Positions 50,341 through 62,059 of a stretch of DNA of 64,000 nt are shown here, one piece after another. Under the pieces are notes generated by a model. It saw only the letters and a list, made by a program, of their open reading frames with translations. It was not told the DNA's origin and made no database searches. The position numbers were made by a program, and so were the translations under genes. Within the stretch, counting starts at the first letter, position 1; each line of letters begins with the position of its first letter. Source of the stretch: Pteria penguin (taxonomy: Eukaryota; Mollusca; Bivalvia; Pterioida; Pteriidae); contig CM068583.1 in the NCBI GenBank assembly GCA_035048485.1, positions 46,567,790-46,631,789 of the forward strand, in the 5' to 3' direction.

Positions 50341-50689
50341 CCATTCAGTCTGATAGGTCATTGTCTGATGAAAGTGAGAGAGGAGAGCAGTCATATTGTT
50401 TTGGTGATCCCCACTTGGCAGACTCAGCCGTGGTATCCGCTTCTTCTCCAGATGTTAATAGAACTGCCAGTCCTGCTGCCAATGAATCGCAACATACTGG
50501 TATTCCCCTCGGGGGACTTTCATCCCTGTTAACGAACAACACATTGCAACTAGCAGACTGGAAGGTCTCGGGAGGTCTTATACAGGAAAGGGATTTCAGA
50601 CGAAGTTAAGCTACTTCTCCTACATGCTTGGCGTCTAGGTACTAAATCGGCTTACGACAGTGCTTGAAAGAAGTGGGATAGTTGGTGTC

Positions 50690-51512
50690 GTCAAAGGGAA
50701 GTTGATCCATTTTTGGCATCTTTGGCCTCTGTATTAGAGTTTCTGACTTGGATGCACAATCAAAAGTTTCAATATCGCATTATTAATGTTCACTGCTCGG
50801 CTGTATCGTCAGTGTTACCCAATATTGAAGGGATTACTGTGGGGAATTTATCTCTTGTTAAACAACTTATGAAAGACATTCTTATTCAATCTCCTCCTAT
50901 ATCCAAACATTCTTATTCATGGGATATTAGTAAAGTTTTGAATTATCTCATAGATCTACCGGATAACAAAAATTTATCTCTTATTTTGCTTAGTAAAACG
51001 TTAGCAATTTTACTTGCACTTGCAGCCCCAAACGTGTGTCGAAAATTTCCAGATTGGACCGAATGAGTATGATAAAGAGAGATAACTCTGTCACATTTAC
51101 TTTGCCAGGTCTTTCGAAATCTCAAACGGACACCCGGAATAGGGAGGTAGAATACACAAAAATTCCAGAAAAGCAGCTATGTGTTTTAGATTGTATGTCA
51201 GTCTACGAATCTAAAACTGCCAATTTCAGAACTGATATTGATGGCTCTTTTGATCCCTTGTAACGGGTCTGCTATAAAACCACACAAGGGTTTGTCACCT
51301 CCAACTATAAGTAAATGGATAAAATGGGTGTTAGGTCAGGCAGGAATAGATATTCAGATTTTCCAAGCCCATTCATGTAGAATGGTTTCAACTACAACTG
51401 CAGCACTATGTGGTGTTCTAATTGAAGAGATTTTTAGATATAGCAGATTGGACTAATGCAAGAACTTTCAAAAAGTTGTATTTCAGACCTAGTAAATCCA
51501 AAGATTGTTCAT
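50690..51512 (+). pseudogene. DIRS tyrosine recombinase remnant
   Basis: Block 1 (50713-51066) has YRIINVHCSAVSSVLPNIEG and WDISKVLNYLIDLPDNKNLS LILLSKTLAILLALAAPNVC R. Block 2 holds the HxxR box (HSCR at 51370-51381). In a shifted frame, IADWTNARTFKKLYFRPSK carries the candidate nucleophile Tyr (codon 51479-51481). The frame breaks near 51056 and again at about 51430. Confidence 0.85.
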
Positions 51513-51561
51513 ATGCCGAGGAAGTGTTTCCTATGGTGAGTGTTCTTTTCGGCTTTGAACA

Positions 51562-51680
51562 TGCATTATTATATCTCAAGAAAATGTTCGAAATATATTT
51601 TAAGATTTTATGAGGGCGCGAAGCGCCCAAAATGAAATGTCGATTATATGAAAATATTGAAGTGAGTGAATAATGCATAT
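51562..51680. repeat. DIRS internal complementary region (circle junction)
   Basis: 51562-51600 (GCATTATTATATCTCAAGAA AATGTTCGAAATAT) is complementary to the left terminus at about 47785-47825. 51600-51680 (TTAAGATTTTATGAGGGCGC ... AAAATATTGAAGTGAGTG) is complementary to the right terminus at 52088-52166. The two ends therefore meet near 51600, as in the circular intermediate of DIRS1. Confidence 0.85.
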
Positions 51681-51989
51681 ATTTCCCACCCTCCCTCCGT
51701 CCGACGTTGAGTGATACCGTATTACCGAATAATGGTACAACACGTCAAATTCTTTCTAATTTTATTAAGATGACGTTTTCATCACATAACAACATTTAAA
51801 TCTTCAACAAGTATATACTATTGTATACTTTTCATTGTAGGAAAGAGTGTCGATTCAGGAAGCAATATAAGAGACAGCAGCAGGGATTTCGATGTTTACA
51901 GAAGTGAATAGCGATTTTGTGATTTTTTTTTGTTTGTCTTTATTGGCGCTTGCTATCGAAAGTCAAAGAATATCTGTATTACACCTGGT

Positions 51990-52166
51990 GCATGCGCACT
52001 ATTGGGTTACTCTAGGTTTAGTCCATTAATAGGGGTGTTTGCTTCTTTAAAGAGCTGCCTTGTTTTGATTGAATAGAAGGTCAATGCATTATTGTATCTC
52101 ACTTCAATATTTTCATATAATCGTTATTTCATTTCGGGCGTTTCACGCCCTCATAAGATCTTAAAT
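51990..52166 (-). repeat. DIRS right inverted terminal repeat
   Basis: Contains TGGTGCATGCGCACTATTGG GTTACT, GAGCTGCCTTGTTTTGATTG and CACTTCAATATTTTCATATA ATCG, ending GGGCGTTTCACGCCCTCATA AGATCTTAA. It includes a short palindrome GGGCG-TTTCA-CGCCC. Confidence 0.85.
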
Positions 52167-52740
52167 CATACGCAGACTTACGCGAACTTAGTCAAATATT
52201 TACAATTCGTTACACGTACGTTGCGTCAATTCGTTATAGAGTGAAAAGGCGTTTACATGGAGTAGAAATACATAGTTATCTCGGAAATACCTGATTTACG
52301 GTTACGACTGTTAGCAAACCGGGCTACTGGTCCAGCTGTTTTTCGAGATCAGCTGATTGGAGAGTACATCCAAATTCACTAAAACGACCACTAGCGCTAG
52401 TGCCAGATAAAGAGGCAATAAGTGACGGGAAGCTAAGCTTTATAAAGCGCTTTGGATAGGTTCTGAGGATCGTTTTCGGGAGTTAAGATCAGTTAAGATC
52501 GTATCGCTGTAAATCATGCGTCTTTATCAAATATTACGTAGACACTTAAATCAAAAACCGAAAACGCACATCGCGGAACCAATGTTCGCTGCTTCCAAAT
52601 TTGAATGCGCAATAAGGCGCACCGAGTAAGGGGTTTAGTGCGCCATTTTAGATCTGAATGGGACCATGTCGCAGGGCGCGTGACCTTATGATCTTATTCC
52701 ACGTCAGGATACACCCTTACATTAAGGGAAACAATTTTGT
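52167..52740. other. CpG-rich unique segment next to the DIRS element
   Basis: Clearly richer in CG dinucleotides than the rest of the window (e.g. ACACGTACGTTGCGTCAATT CG, GCGCAATAAGGCGCACCGAG, GCAGGGCGCGTGACC). It includes GTGCGCCATTTTAGATCTG. It has no open frame of note. It could be an unmethylated promoter-like region or a young repeat; the sequence alone does not decide. Confidence 0.4.
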
Positions 52741-52879
52741 GTAGTATAAAAGTAAAGTCAGGGCAAGATATTTAGTTAGGGACTTACTTAGACCTCGCAC
52801 AGATGGCCTTGGATGAAGAATATGACATATCCATACAACAAAAGTAATGGATGTACAAAGCATGTTAATGTCTTTAACA

Positions 52880-53200
52880 TGACATTTTTGTTATAGGCTC
52901 ACTGTGACCTTGACCTAGAGGATCAGTGATTTCAATGATTAGCTTAAGTATGGCATTGGATCAAAGTCATTTCATGTCCTCATCTCATGGATAACAATAG
53001 CTCTACAAAGTATGAAGCAGATCAAAGCATGCATATATTTTTCATGGATTTGAAAAATATCTAAAAAATCATTGAGATCAAAGTATCAACTACATCTAAG
53101 CAAGTGTAAAGACTTTAAGACCCTAATAAATTTATGCAGTGACCCCTTGTTACTATAACCTTGGGTCACATTGATCACACCTGCGCAAGGTTTTAAATTG
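52880..53200 (+). repeat. TGACCTTGA-type dispersed repeat fragment
   Basis: GGCTCACTGTGACCTTGACC, CAATGATTAGCTTAAGTATG and TTTCATGGATTTGAAAAATA echo the core units of the 38370-39445 array. Confidence 0.45.
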
Positions 53201-53587
53201 ATAATAGCAGGATGTTAGGTTTTATATCTCAGACAGGATTTACACAATGAATGCATTTACATATGTATGGTAACATTATTACATTCCCTTTGCAAGAAAG
53301 TTCTGTCGGAGATAAGTTGATGTAAACCTTTATGTTATCAAAATTTATACTTGAATACGAGTACAAAAGATTGTAGCTGGGTTCATATTATTTCAAAGAA
53401 AATATCTTCGTATGAAATTAACTGCCTTGAATTGATCAAATAATGGTAAAAACAAACCAGATTTATTTTTATTTCTGTACACAAAAGAATCTAGTAATCT
53501 CCCATGTAATGTTTAGGCTCAGTTTAGTTCAGTTGAAGATTTCTTTACATGGGCTGCTTTAAGTTGGAGTTACCGAGAATCGATTAT

Positions 53588-53738
53588 CAGTGGCGGATCC
53601 AGGATTTCCGAAAAAAGGGGGGGGCATGGGTATTTGCCAAACTTCTCAGTAATTTTTGGTGCAAAATCTGGATTTTTACTAGTATATATGTGACCAAAAG
53701 GGGGGGGGGGCAGGCCCCCCACTCTTAATCCGCCACTG
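53588..53738. mobile_element. MITE, CAGTGGCGGATCC...AATCCGCCACTG, intact 151-bp copy
   Basis: Complete copy of the family seen interrupted at 8937. The 12-bp terminal inverted repeat encloses TTGGTGCAAAATCTGGATTT and long G and C runs. ATTAT precedes and follows it, a possible short target duplication in AT-rich DNA. Confidence 0.85.
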
Positions 53739-53910
53739 ATTATATATTGAACAAGAGAATTTCATCAATTCCATCAGCTGATGATTGTCAAGTTTCCAAT
53801 TTCATTGTTGGACTGCTGGCGATTCTATTTATGAAGAATATTTCATATTTGCCGACTTATCAGTTGTATTCTAGTGCACATGTGTATGTCTGGGATTTCA
53901 AGATCCATCG

Positions 53911-54427
53911 GAATGTTATGTTTTAATCCCCTCGTGTAGCGTACATCTATATTTAAAGGATGTTATGTTTTAAAACCCTCGGGTTGCCTACATCTATATT
54001 TAAAGGATATAATGTTTTAAACCCCTCGGGTTGCCTACATCTATATTTAAAGGATGTTATGTTTTAAATCACTCGTGTAGCCTACATCTATATTTAAAGA
54101 ATGTTATGTTTTAAACCCCCGGGTAGCCTACATCTATATTTAAAGGATGTTATGTTTTAAACCCCTCGGGTACCGTACATCCATATTAAAAGGATGTTGT
54201 TTTAAATCCCTCGGGTAGCCTACATCTATATTCAAAGGATGTTATGTTTAAACCCCTCGGGTAGCCTACATCTATATTTAAAGGATGTTATGTTTTAAAC
54301 CCATCGGGTAGTCTACATCTATATTTAAAGGATGTTATGTTTTAAAGCCCTCGGGATGCCTACATCTATATTTGAAAGATGTTATGTTTTAAACCCCTCG
54401 GGTAGCCTACATCTATATTTAAAGAAT
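53911..54427. repeat. Minisatellite, 47-bp unit, 11 copies
   Basis: Unit GGATGTTATGTTTTAAACCC + CTCGGGTAGCCTACATCTAT + ATTTAAA. Copies vary mostly at the CTCGGGT(A/T)GCC part, and some have lost a C or T. Confidence 0.95.
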
Positions 54428-55214
54428 TATATTTATGATAAACAAGACCTTTAAATAAATTAAATAATTCTTGAAAGTGGAGTGTTTAATAGTGAAAAAT
54501 GAAATATATACTCCTTGCCTTTTCGATAAGGCTAGTTTTCTACCCCTGCTTAAACCTTCCTAATTTCTATGTATCATGGTGAGGTCTTTTCTACTAATTA
54601 TTAACACTATATTTCACTATGGTCAATTGACCATATAGATATACAAATTGAATTAACAGTCATTGCTCAACTTTTTGTATTTTGAAATTTGAACTTGCTT
54701 TTATTTTACTACATTTTTGAAGTAATATTTCATGATAAGTGCAAAATCAACTTTCTGCAATGAAAGTCAAATGCTGCCATTGAGGTGAGCTATGTAATCT
54801 TTGATTAACCTTTATTTTCAAAAGGAGTTATACCTCGCCTCTTTCTTAATGATACTTGGTAAAATTGCAATAACAAATATTATACTTCATGTTGATATCG
54901 CATATATTTTTATACCATTATGTTTTTTACAATACCTTACGTGTTTATATTTTTATGACCTCTCAATATGCGATACCTGTTGACCCTTGTTCTTTACATG
55001 GAGGATTATTTATAAATTTTTAAATGTACGTCTTTTGATTGTTCTGCTGTTACGGTGAGTGGGAAGGTGAGCCCGTAAACCGGTTAACCACACCATTTGT
55101 TTGGCTTTTGTCAAATTAAATGACCGTCCTAAGTCGGTATCGTAATTGCACTACAATCAAATATTTTTGTAATGTGTTATATGTTCTAGTATATTATTTA
55201 TATTCATGTATTGT
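54428..55214. other. Intergenic with a small dispersed repeat
   Basis: 54680-54805 matches 18225-18345 in TACC intron 1 (GTGCAAAATCAACTTTCTGC AATGAAAGTCAAATGCTGCC and GAGGTGAGCTATGTAATCTT TGA). The rest is featureless. Confidence 0.55.
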
Positions 55215-55219
55215 ATAGC

Positions 55220-55490
55220 TCCATGGTGACTTCTGCCACATAACTGAGCCGGTAACTCCTCTTTTTTCTTTCATATAGAATAACTGTAATGCTAGAATCC
55301 GGCAGCCAGGGTCTTCTTGCTTGCCTGTTCTTTGGATGAAAACTGTTACAAAGTTTCGTGTTACTTCTGATGGTAGAATGTAAAGAACCCTTGTAGCATG
55401 GGGTGAAGTTGTTACATTGATAAAAATTTTATAATGTAATTTATGCAGCAAGCAAGTGCTTCCACCAAATAATGTAAGGTGTGGCATTGA
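55220..55490 (+). mobile_element. Very diverged SINE-like copy
   Basis: TTCTTTGGATGAAAACTGTT ACAAAGTTTCGTGTTAC ... GTAGAATGTAAAGAACCC aligns by eye with the SINE body 'CTTTCGGATGAGACAGTAAAAACCGAGG...GGCACGTAAAAGATCCC'. The minus-strand frame over it is therefore not called as a gene. Confidence 0.5.
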
Positions 55491-58400
55491 ACAAGAAGTA
55501 TTGTTCTCAAAAATAAGAAAGATCCATTATAAACTATAAGTTTTAATCGAATATGAAACAGTTGTTATAAAGTAGTCCATAACTATCTGATAAAATTATT
55601 GTGCACGAGTAAGAAATACAATTTTAAAAGAATATAAATCAGAAACAAACACTATCATGCACATGTACATTTGTTGCCTTGATTTAAAGGTGAAGTATAT
55701 CCGAGTTGAGTATAAACCATTTATTGACTGAATTTCTCTACACAAAATCTAAACATAATCCAGTGAAAACAGTATGCCTGGACTCTAAAGCTGCATGAAA
55801 TGTGTAAAAATTACTTTAGTGTGAAAAAGGTTTTTGATCATAACCTAGAACAAAAACGAAATCAAAAAGTGTTTTATGATGTATTCCTATTTACAACAAT
55901 ATGAACTTGAGTCCATCACATTCCAGTCATGAGAAAGTTCGTAAATCTCAAATTTGACTAAATGTCGCAAAAATAAAAAAACCTTCAGACGTTACTAATC
56001 TATAAACAGGAACTACCTTGACCTTGATGAAATTTGGTCCAGTTACAAACCTTCCATCAATCTTTTATCAGAATAGGTTTTTTACTTTAAACAGATGAAT
56101 ACTTACAATGGTATATATAGTTCTTTTTACAAACTCCTTCAAACCTAGTGACACTTCATAATGCATGATGCTATTTTTATCATCAATATTTCATAAATGA
56201 AAAAGGCTTATTTAATTTTTAGGAAATTAGCCAAGTCATAAAAAATCTACTTTGATTTTTCTCTATGTATAATTGTAATAAATTGTCAATGTTGACCTAA
56301 ATTTTTCAACATTTTCATTTCAGAAAGTAGGTCTTACAAAAATTTCAAGACATACTCGACGGGAAATAGAGTAACAGGAATTACTATAGAAATAAATAGA
56401 AAAGGCAAAATTTTCCGAAAATATTCAATTTCTTGATAAAGCTTTTCAGATTCACCACTGCTTTGCATCAGAATGTTCTCAATCAAATGGGTCTTTGATC
56501 ACAGGGAGGAACAATGTCCATGACATACAACTTTGAGGAAACGTGGGGAGGGAAATATTTTTATTGTAGTCCATGTGTGAATGGGTTGCCTGTGTTTATA
56601 TGGTTTGATATCAATTAAAAACCAATGTTTGTCTCTCTCACAACATACATATACATGTATCAAGTACCACTATTTAAGGTTTTCCACACTCTTTATATGT
56701 AAAATCATTGTAAGAATTTTTATCTCTTTACAGATAGATTTAAAGTCATAAAGGAATTAACGATTTTCTTAAAATCATTTTATTAAATACAATACAGAAA
56801 TCATCATGATGCAGTATTATATTAAACCAGTCTGAGATTTTACACAATAATTTTTGATGCAAACATTATTTTAAATGCTTACTGCTTGAATGGAACTATG
56901 ACTTCATATCATTATTATTTACTATATGTGCTAATTATGATCGTAAAATTTGTTGTTATATACAGTAAAACTAACGTTACTTTAATAAATTAAGGTCAAA
57001 GTGCTCATCTGCTGTATATGTTGATTTTAAATTATTCAAATGTGGAATTCTGGGCTATTTTAAACAATATGTTCAAGGTGCTTTCTTTTCATTATGTAAA
57101 TTTGACAGAATTCTACATACAAATACCCAAGTTAGAATATTATTTAGAGAGTTTTAGGTAGTGCATTCAAGTTGAGCAGTTTTCATTATGACACTGAATG
57201 TGTGTTAGTGAAAAATTAACTTTATTTCAAATACCTGTATTATAATTTTCTGAAATGCCTTCACATAAATATAGATGTTAAAACTTGTTTATTCCAAATC
57301 ATTTATCTGCCATGATAAAAGAAACCAGATGAGTAATGTTATTATTAAATAGAGATCAATATGCAATCCATGTATCTTAGTAAGAAAGAGGAAATGAATA
57401 TTTTGATTTACAATGTCTCTCTGCTGAAGTGTGGTCAATCACTTTGGTCATCCAAAAAATGTGGTGATCAAAGCAGAACTTTGTTTAGTGATGTTTAGTA
57501 CTGATCTCACAATAATGTTTTTTGTGTATCTATTGCATTATTTATAAATCACTGTGAGCATAATAAACATTAAAACATCTGTTCTAATATCTATGTAACA
57601 ATACTTGTGCACTTTGTAAACTTATAAAACAAGTTGATTCTGCATTATACAATCTTCACAGTTATGTTTCTTGAACTTACAACCTTCACAGACAGAACAG
57701 ATTTCTGGACTTTTCTTCCACATAGATACTGTGATCATGTTTGATATGAAGATGCAAGTTGAGACTCATAACAAAAAGGGACATCACAAATACTTAAACA
57801 TAAGTAACACTGATGTTAATCCTAAGGTGATTATCCACTCCTCAAACAAAACAACACCATACTTCATGTATGGATGCAGTTATTTCATTAGATATTATTA
57901 TACTACATTTAAAATAAATTTTCTAAACAGTCTCACAACTTAAAATATTACAGTGTTTATATTACACACCCATGTTTATAACAATAAAGTATGAACATTT
58001 TGAAAGGTGATAAAATGTTTGTTATGAAAATAACAATATTTAAAGGGTAACAACATATGAAAGGCATGTTCTTCACATGTACAAATAGATTTTTTTCTTT
58101 CTTGCCTTTTTTTAAATCAAGGAATGACTGTTTTAATTCATTTTTCTACTAAGGTATAGAAATAAAATGATTTTAAAAACTTTGTGTAATACATGTAAAT
58201 GAATCAGATTATTCAAAGTTTGTAAAACATCTGAAGTGGATAATACAAAGTATGTAAATCAGTTTTTTAATTCTGTATCTCAACAATTAAATTATTTATT
58301 ACTGCCATTCCTTATGATTTATTCTTGGTGAAATGAATTAAAAATCTGATGAAATGTGAAATTTATTGACAAAACAACAAACACTTTGGTGCATTGATAA

Positions 58401-58714
58401 CTACATCACACATAATTAACCACATAGGGCCAACCTTATATCGTCACCAATCACAACCACTATACCATATGAGATAGCTGTGGATGTACAAATGATAAAT
58501 AACTGTCACAGAATACAGCCAAGGACCCTCTGGTATAGGTACCTGATTCTTTGGTATTAATTCTCATTCAGGTCGTAGAAAAAGGGATAGAGAAAAAAGT
58601 TCATGGGCATTATGTGACTTATTTTTAAGTCTATTGACACATACAAAAACAACTCTGACAATGCATTAAACAAGCTTTATATGGCAGTTGCCTCAAAAGT
58701 TAAATTACTTGTTT
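55491..58714. other. Featureless AT-rich DNA (possible long 3'UTR/intergenic)
   Basis: No repeat family except a CTACCTTGACCTTGATGAAA phrase at 56016, and no coding frame with support. It lies downstream of the minus-strand gene at 60109 and could include its 3'UTR. Confidence 0.45.
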
Positions 58715-59155
58715 GAAAAACAAGATGTGTTTTGAAATATGAATGCCTCTCGCAGCAACAAAGTCGAAATAAAGCAAATTTTGAAATATGGGTCAAAGGT
58801 CACAGTCAAGTCACAAGGTCAATGACCTTGGTGTAATTTAATGTGGCTTTATTTGTGGAGTATGCATGCCAAATATGAAGTCCCTATCTTTCATGGTTCA
58901 AAAATTACAGCGAATAAGTAAATTTTGAAATGTAGGTCAAAGGTCACAGTGAAGGTCACAAAGTGTGTTATTTGAATGGGCTTTATTAGTGAACTATGCA
59001 TACCAAATATGACTATGCATACCAAATATTAAGTCTCTATCTCTCACGTTTCAAAAGTGATGGATGAAGGTTAAAGCTGACAACAGACAAGCAAAATAAC
59101 AGACAGACAGGTCAAAAACAATATGCTCCCGATCTATCAATCTGGTGGTATAAAA
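58715..59155 (-). mobile_element. Family-4 element, copy 3, minus strand
   Basis: The plus strand opens AAACAAGATGTGTTTTGAAA TATGAATGCC (reverse of the ACAAACACATCTTGT end) and closes ATATGCTCCCGATCTATCAA TCTGGTGGTATAAA (reverse of the GCCCC/GGAT hairpin end). Between are two ~160-bp units with GGGTCAAAGGTCACAGTCAA and TAGGTCAAAGGTCACAGTGA. A 20-bp tandem slip, GACTATGCATACCAAATAT, lies at about 58978-59018. Confidence 0.7.
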
Positions 59156-60108
59156 ATTATGCAATGCAGACAATGTTCTTTGTCTACTATAGAGTTTTCG
59201 CATGTGATGTCATACTACTAGGATCAGTCACCATATTGGATAACAAGAGTTGGTTGTTTTCCATCTCTACAATGTAAACTTGCTTCGATTTTAGGGAAAT
59301 TTATGAATTATCAGGGCAGATTTCATGACATCCTTCTCAATTACTCTGTAAATATAATCAATCAGTTGAAGTTTTTAAATAAAACATTGAGATATACATG
59401 TACGATGCGATTATATAAAAAAATTAAGTTAAATCTGGCAGTTAGGCATGGCAGAGATGGATAAAGTCCAAGAATTTAAATCCAGTAAGGGAGATAACTC
59501 TAGCCAATATATTGAAAATAAGGTTGAATGGGACACTCTATAACCAAGTTATTTACTTAGTTAAACTTGCAACAATATCTGAGTATGAGTTTGGGAACAT
59601 TTGAAATATACAGATATCTTACAGGAAGGAGATCACTCTAAAACACTACTGTCACTCATTTCTATTTTTGAAATTCATTGTGCAGTAATGAAATAAAATT
59701 CAATTTGGAGTTTAATTGTACATGACAGGAAACATTTTTAATTATGACCTCAGGTCATACTAGATAGAAACCCAGCTGAAAATGACTTCCACTGAAAGGC
59801 AATATTCATAATGAGCTGATAAAGTACAAATTACATCACCAGTATATTGGTCTCTTGGTTGACTGGTGCTTCATATCACTTATAAAATGTTTTGGTCATA
59901 TTGTGACATGAAAGCAAGAGGTAATCACTGTATCATAACCCAGGAATCAAACATTTAACCATGCACTGCACCAAGACTGTCCCTGATGAGTATGTTAGAA
60001 ATGGACCATACATGACATACAGTATATATAATCAATCAAGATATTCAGATATTACATATAAATGTACAAGTATTACCATATGATAACATTTAACAAATAA
60101 TTACAATA
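59156..60108 (-). other. Probable 3' flank/3'UTR of the minus-strand gene, no features
   Basis: AT-rich sequence between the family-4 element and the stop codon at 60109. No polyadenylation signal can be singled out. Confidence 0.4.
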
Positions 60109-60350
60109 TCAGCTAACCGAGGAACTTGGGCCAATTTTTGATATATGCTTTTTCTTGGTTAACTGGCTTGTATCAAACGTCACTTGTTTCACTATTTTGT
60201 GACGTTCAGTCATCTCACACATTTCTGGTCCCTCTTCTGTATCAAAACTTTCATTAAGAACCTCCTTGTTTTGTATATCCTCTTCAATAATACTGTCCCT
60301 AGGAGTAGGTATATGTTCTCTGTAATCAAAACAGTGGACATTTTTAAACT
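60109..60350 (-). CDS. Last exon of an unrecognised minus-strand gene
   Basis: The acceptor TTTTGCCTACAG at 60351 is followed by 79 codons and TGA. The product is hydrophilic and acidic, then basic: FKNVHCFDYREHIPTPRDSI, TEEGPEMCEMTERHKIVKQV TFDTSQLTKKKHISKIGP. KQVTF fits the RVxF-type PP1-docking pattern. I recognise no family. Two leading bases complete a codon from the previous exon, which is not 62569-62740 (that exon ends in phase 0), so at least one exon in between is missing. Confidence 0.5.
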
Positions 60351-61199
60351 CTGTAGGCAAAATGAAAGTTTGAAACCCACCTACCTCAAGAAAAATGGGA
60401 ATATAATCGACAGATTTAAAGAGGATAAAAGATGAGGTAAAGGATTTTTCATTATATCATATTTTCATACAAAGGACTTTCACTCTGGTTACTCTGATAC
60501 AATCTTTTAAACACAAAAGGGGATTTTATGAAAAGAAACGATTTTTTCATAGTTTTCTATATAAGTACAATAATTTTCTGTCAATTACTAAAATAAAGGT
60601 CTGGCAGTTGAAAATATGGAAAAAGAGTGGTTTTGTTATTATGTACTATGGACCTCCTTAAGGATTTTAATGAATATTACTGTGAGATGCACTTATATAT
60701 CATGTTGTGTTTAAACTATGAAATAATTGTGGCTTAATTGTTGCTATCCAAAAATATTCCATTAGATCTAAGCAGCATTGCCAGCTCTTAAGGAAGGAGA
60801 AAATACTGACCAAAGGCTCTTCCTTGTTATAGGAATGCTGTATAATAAATATGGAGTCGGTGTGGCTTACAGTTCAAGAAAATTGTTAAATATTTTTCAC
60901 ATATGGATTTATGTAAAAACTGTCAATCTTTGGCACAGGGCAAAATACTAACCTAGAACTTCCTCTTGAACAAACTTGATAGTCCATATCATAATGCTAA
61001 TGCTGGATAACAATTATAGAGTCATTGTGACTTGTAAATTTTGAGAATAAAACTAATTTTACAATACAAGCCTATGTAAATACTGTTGGTCCTAAATTTT
61101 GAGGCATGGCTTAATTCCTCATGGATTAACTTCCTATTATAGGTCATAAGGATACTGTGTACTTAATATGAATTTACTATGAATTATGGTTTGGAAGAA
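60351..61199 (-). other. Intron of the unrecognised gene, no features
   Basis: AT-rich DNA. A donor-like TTGAG/GTAGGT at 60384 (minus) is too close to the acceptor at 60351 to be used with it. Confidence 0.4.
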
Positions 61200-61214
61200 G
61201 ACATTTTCCAGAGA

Positions 61215-62055
61215 TTAAAGCACACATTACAGATGATGCCACACTACATAAATCTACATACACATTAGAGGACATTGAGAGTGGACTTAAAGCTGATATG
61301 AACTATATTAGTACTTGGTGTAATGAAAACTGCATGGTCATTAATAATACTAATACTAAGTGTATGTTGATTGGTTCAAAACTAAGACTCACAATTGCAA
61401 AAACATTGCTTTCCCCTGAAATTAATAATCAATCCATAGAAAACATTCTCGATGATAAGTTACTAGGCATACATATTGATAACAAGCTTTTTTTACATAT
61501 TACTGAAGTTTGTAAAACTATTACAAATAAAATATCACTCTTGTGGAAAATAAAATGACATGTAAGTCTTCAACATAGAATACTTTATTTCCATGCATAT
61601 ATTCTTCCTACCATCCATTACTGTTTGACTATATATGGCAATGCTGCGAAATCACAGCTAGAGCAAATACATAGGCTCTAGAAATGTGCAGCACAAGAAA
61701 TTTTAGATGCACTGCCTGATGCACCATCCTAACCATTATTTAATAAACTAGGTTGGTTAAATGTTTTTGAAACATGTGATCTCATAAGGAGATTCCTCTT
61801 TAAAATATTGCATAATTTAACCCCTCCTGATGTAAAAGATCTGTTTACATATAACACCAATGATAATTATACTCTACGATCCGTAGCAACGACTTAGTTT
61901 CCCCTCGTCACAATATGGAATTTTACAAGCATAGTTTAAGATATAGTGGAGTAGACATATGGAATTGGCTCCCAACACACATACAAAACTCATGCTCTCT
62001 CTTTGATACTTTTAAAAGTTCCTTTCAAAAATACTTGATAGAGAGGCATAGTTAA
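61215..62055 (+). pseudogene. LINE reverse transcriptase C-terminal pseudogene
   Basis: Open from 61215 to the TGA at 61556-61558, then readable homologous blocks to about 62055 (KSSFQKYLIERHS) interrupted by stops. Fingers and palm upstream of motif C are absent because of 5' truncation. Confidence 0.8.
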
Positions 62056-62059
62056 ACTA

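Larger units (their letters stand above)
47780..52166 (+). mobile_element. DIRS-type tyrosine-recombinase retrotransposon, decayed
   Basis: The order is gag-like (about 48184-48411), RT (about 48980-49770), RNase H-like (about 49810-50330) and tyrosine recombinase (about 50700-51510), all on the plus strand and broken by stops and frameshifts. The ends are inverted: CAATAGTGCGCATGCGCCA near 47890-47907 is mirrored by TGGTGCATGCGCACTATTGG near 51990-52008. The match extends outwards through GCATTGACCTTC/GAAGGTCAATGC. An internal complementary region at 51562-51680 pairs first with the left end, then with the right end. This arrangement is diagnostic of DIRS1-like elements, which replicate through a circle and integrate by recombinase rather than integrase. 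Boundaries are good to about 10 bp. Confidence 0.9.

Noticed and set aside
53911..54427. Regular 47-bp repeats considered as a CRISPR-like array
   Set aside because: The whole unit is repeated with no unique spacers, in a eukaryotic context; it is a minisatellite.
55194..55487. 97-codon minus-strand open frame
   Set aside because: It overlaps a diverged SINE body and has no recognisable protein features.
60361..60440. Donor-like TTGAG/GTAGGT at 60384 (minus) as the missing exon of the unrecognised gene
   Set aside because: It would leave an intron of about 33 bp before the acceptor at 60351, too short to be spliced, and no acceptor was found for the exon.
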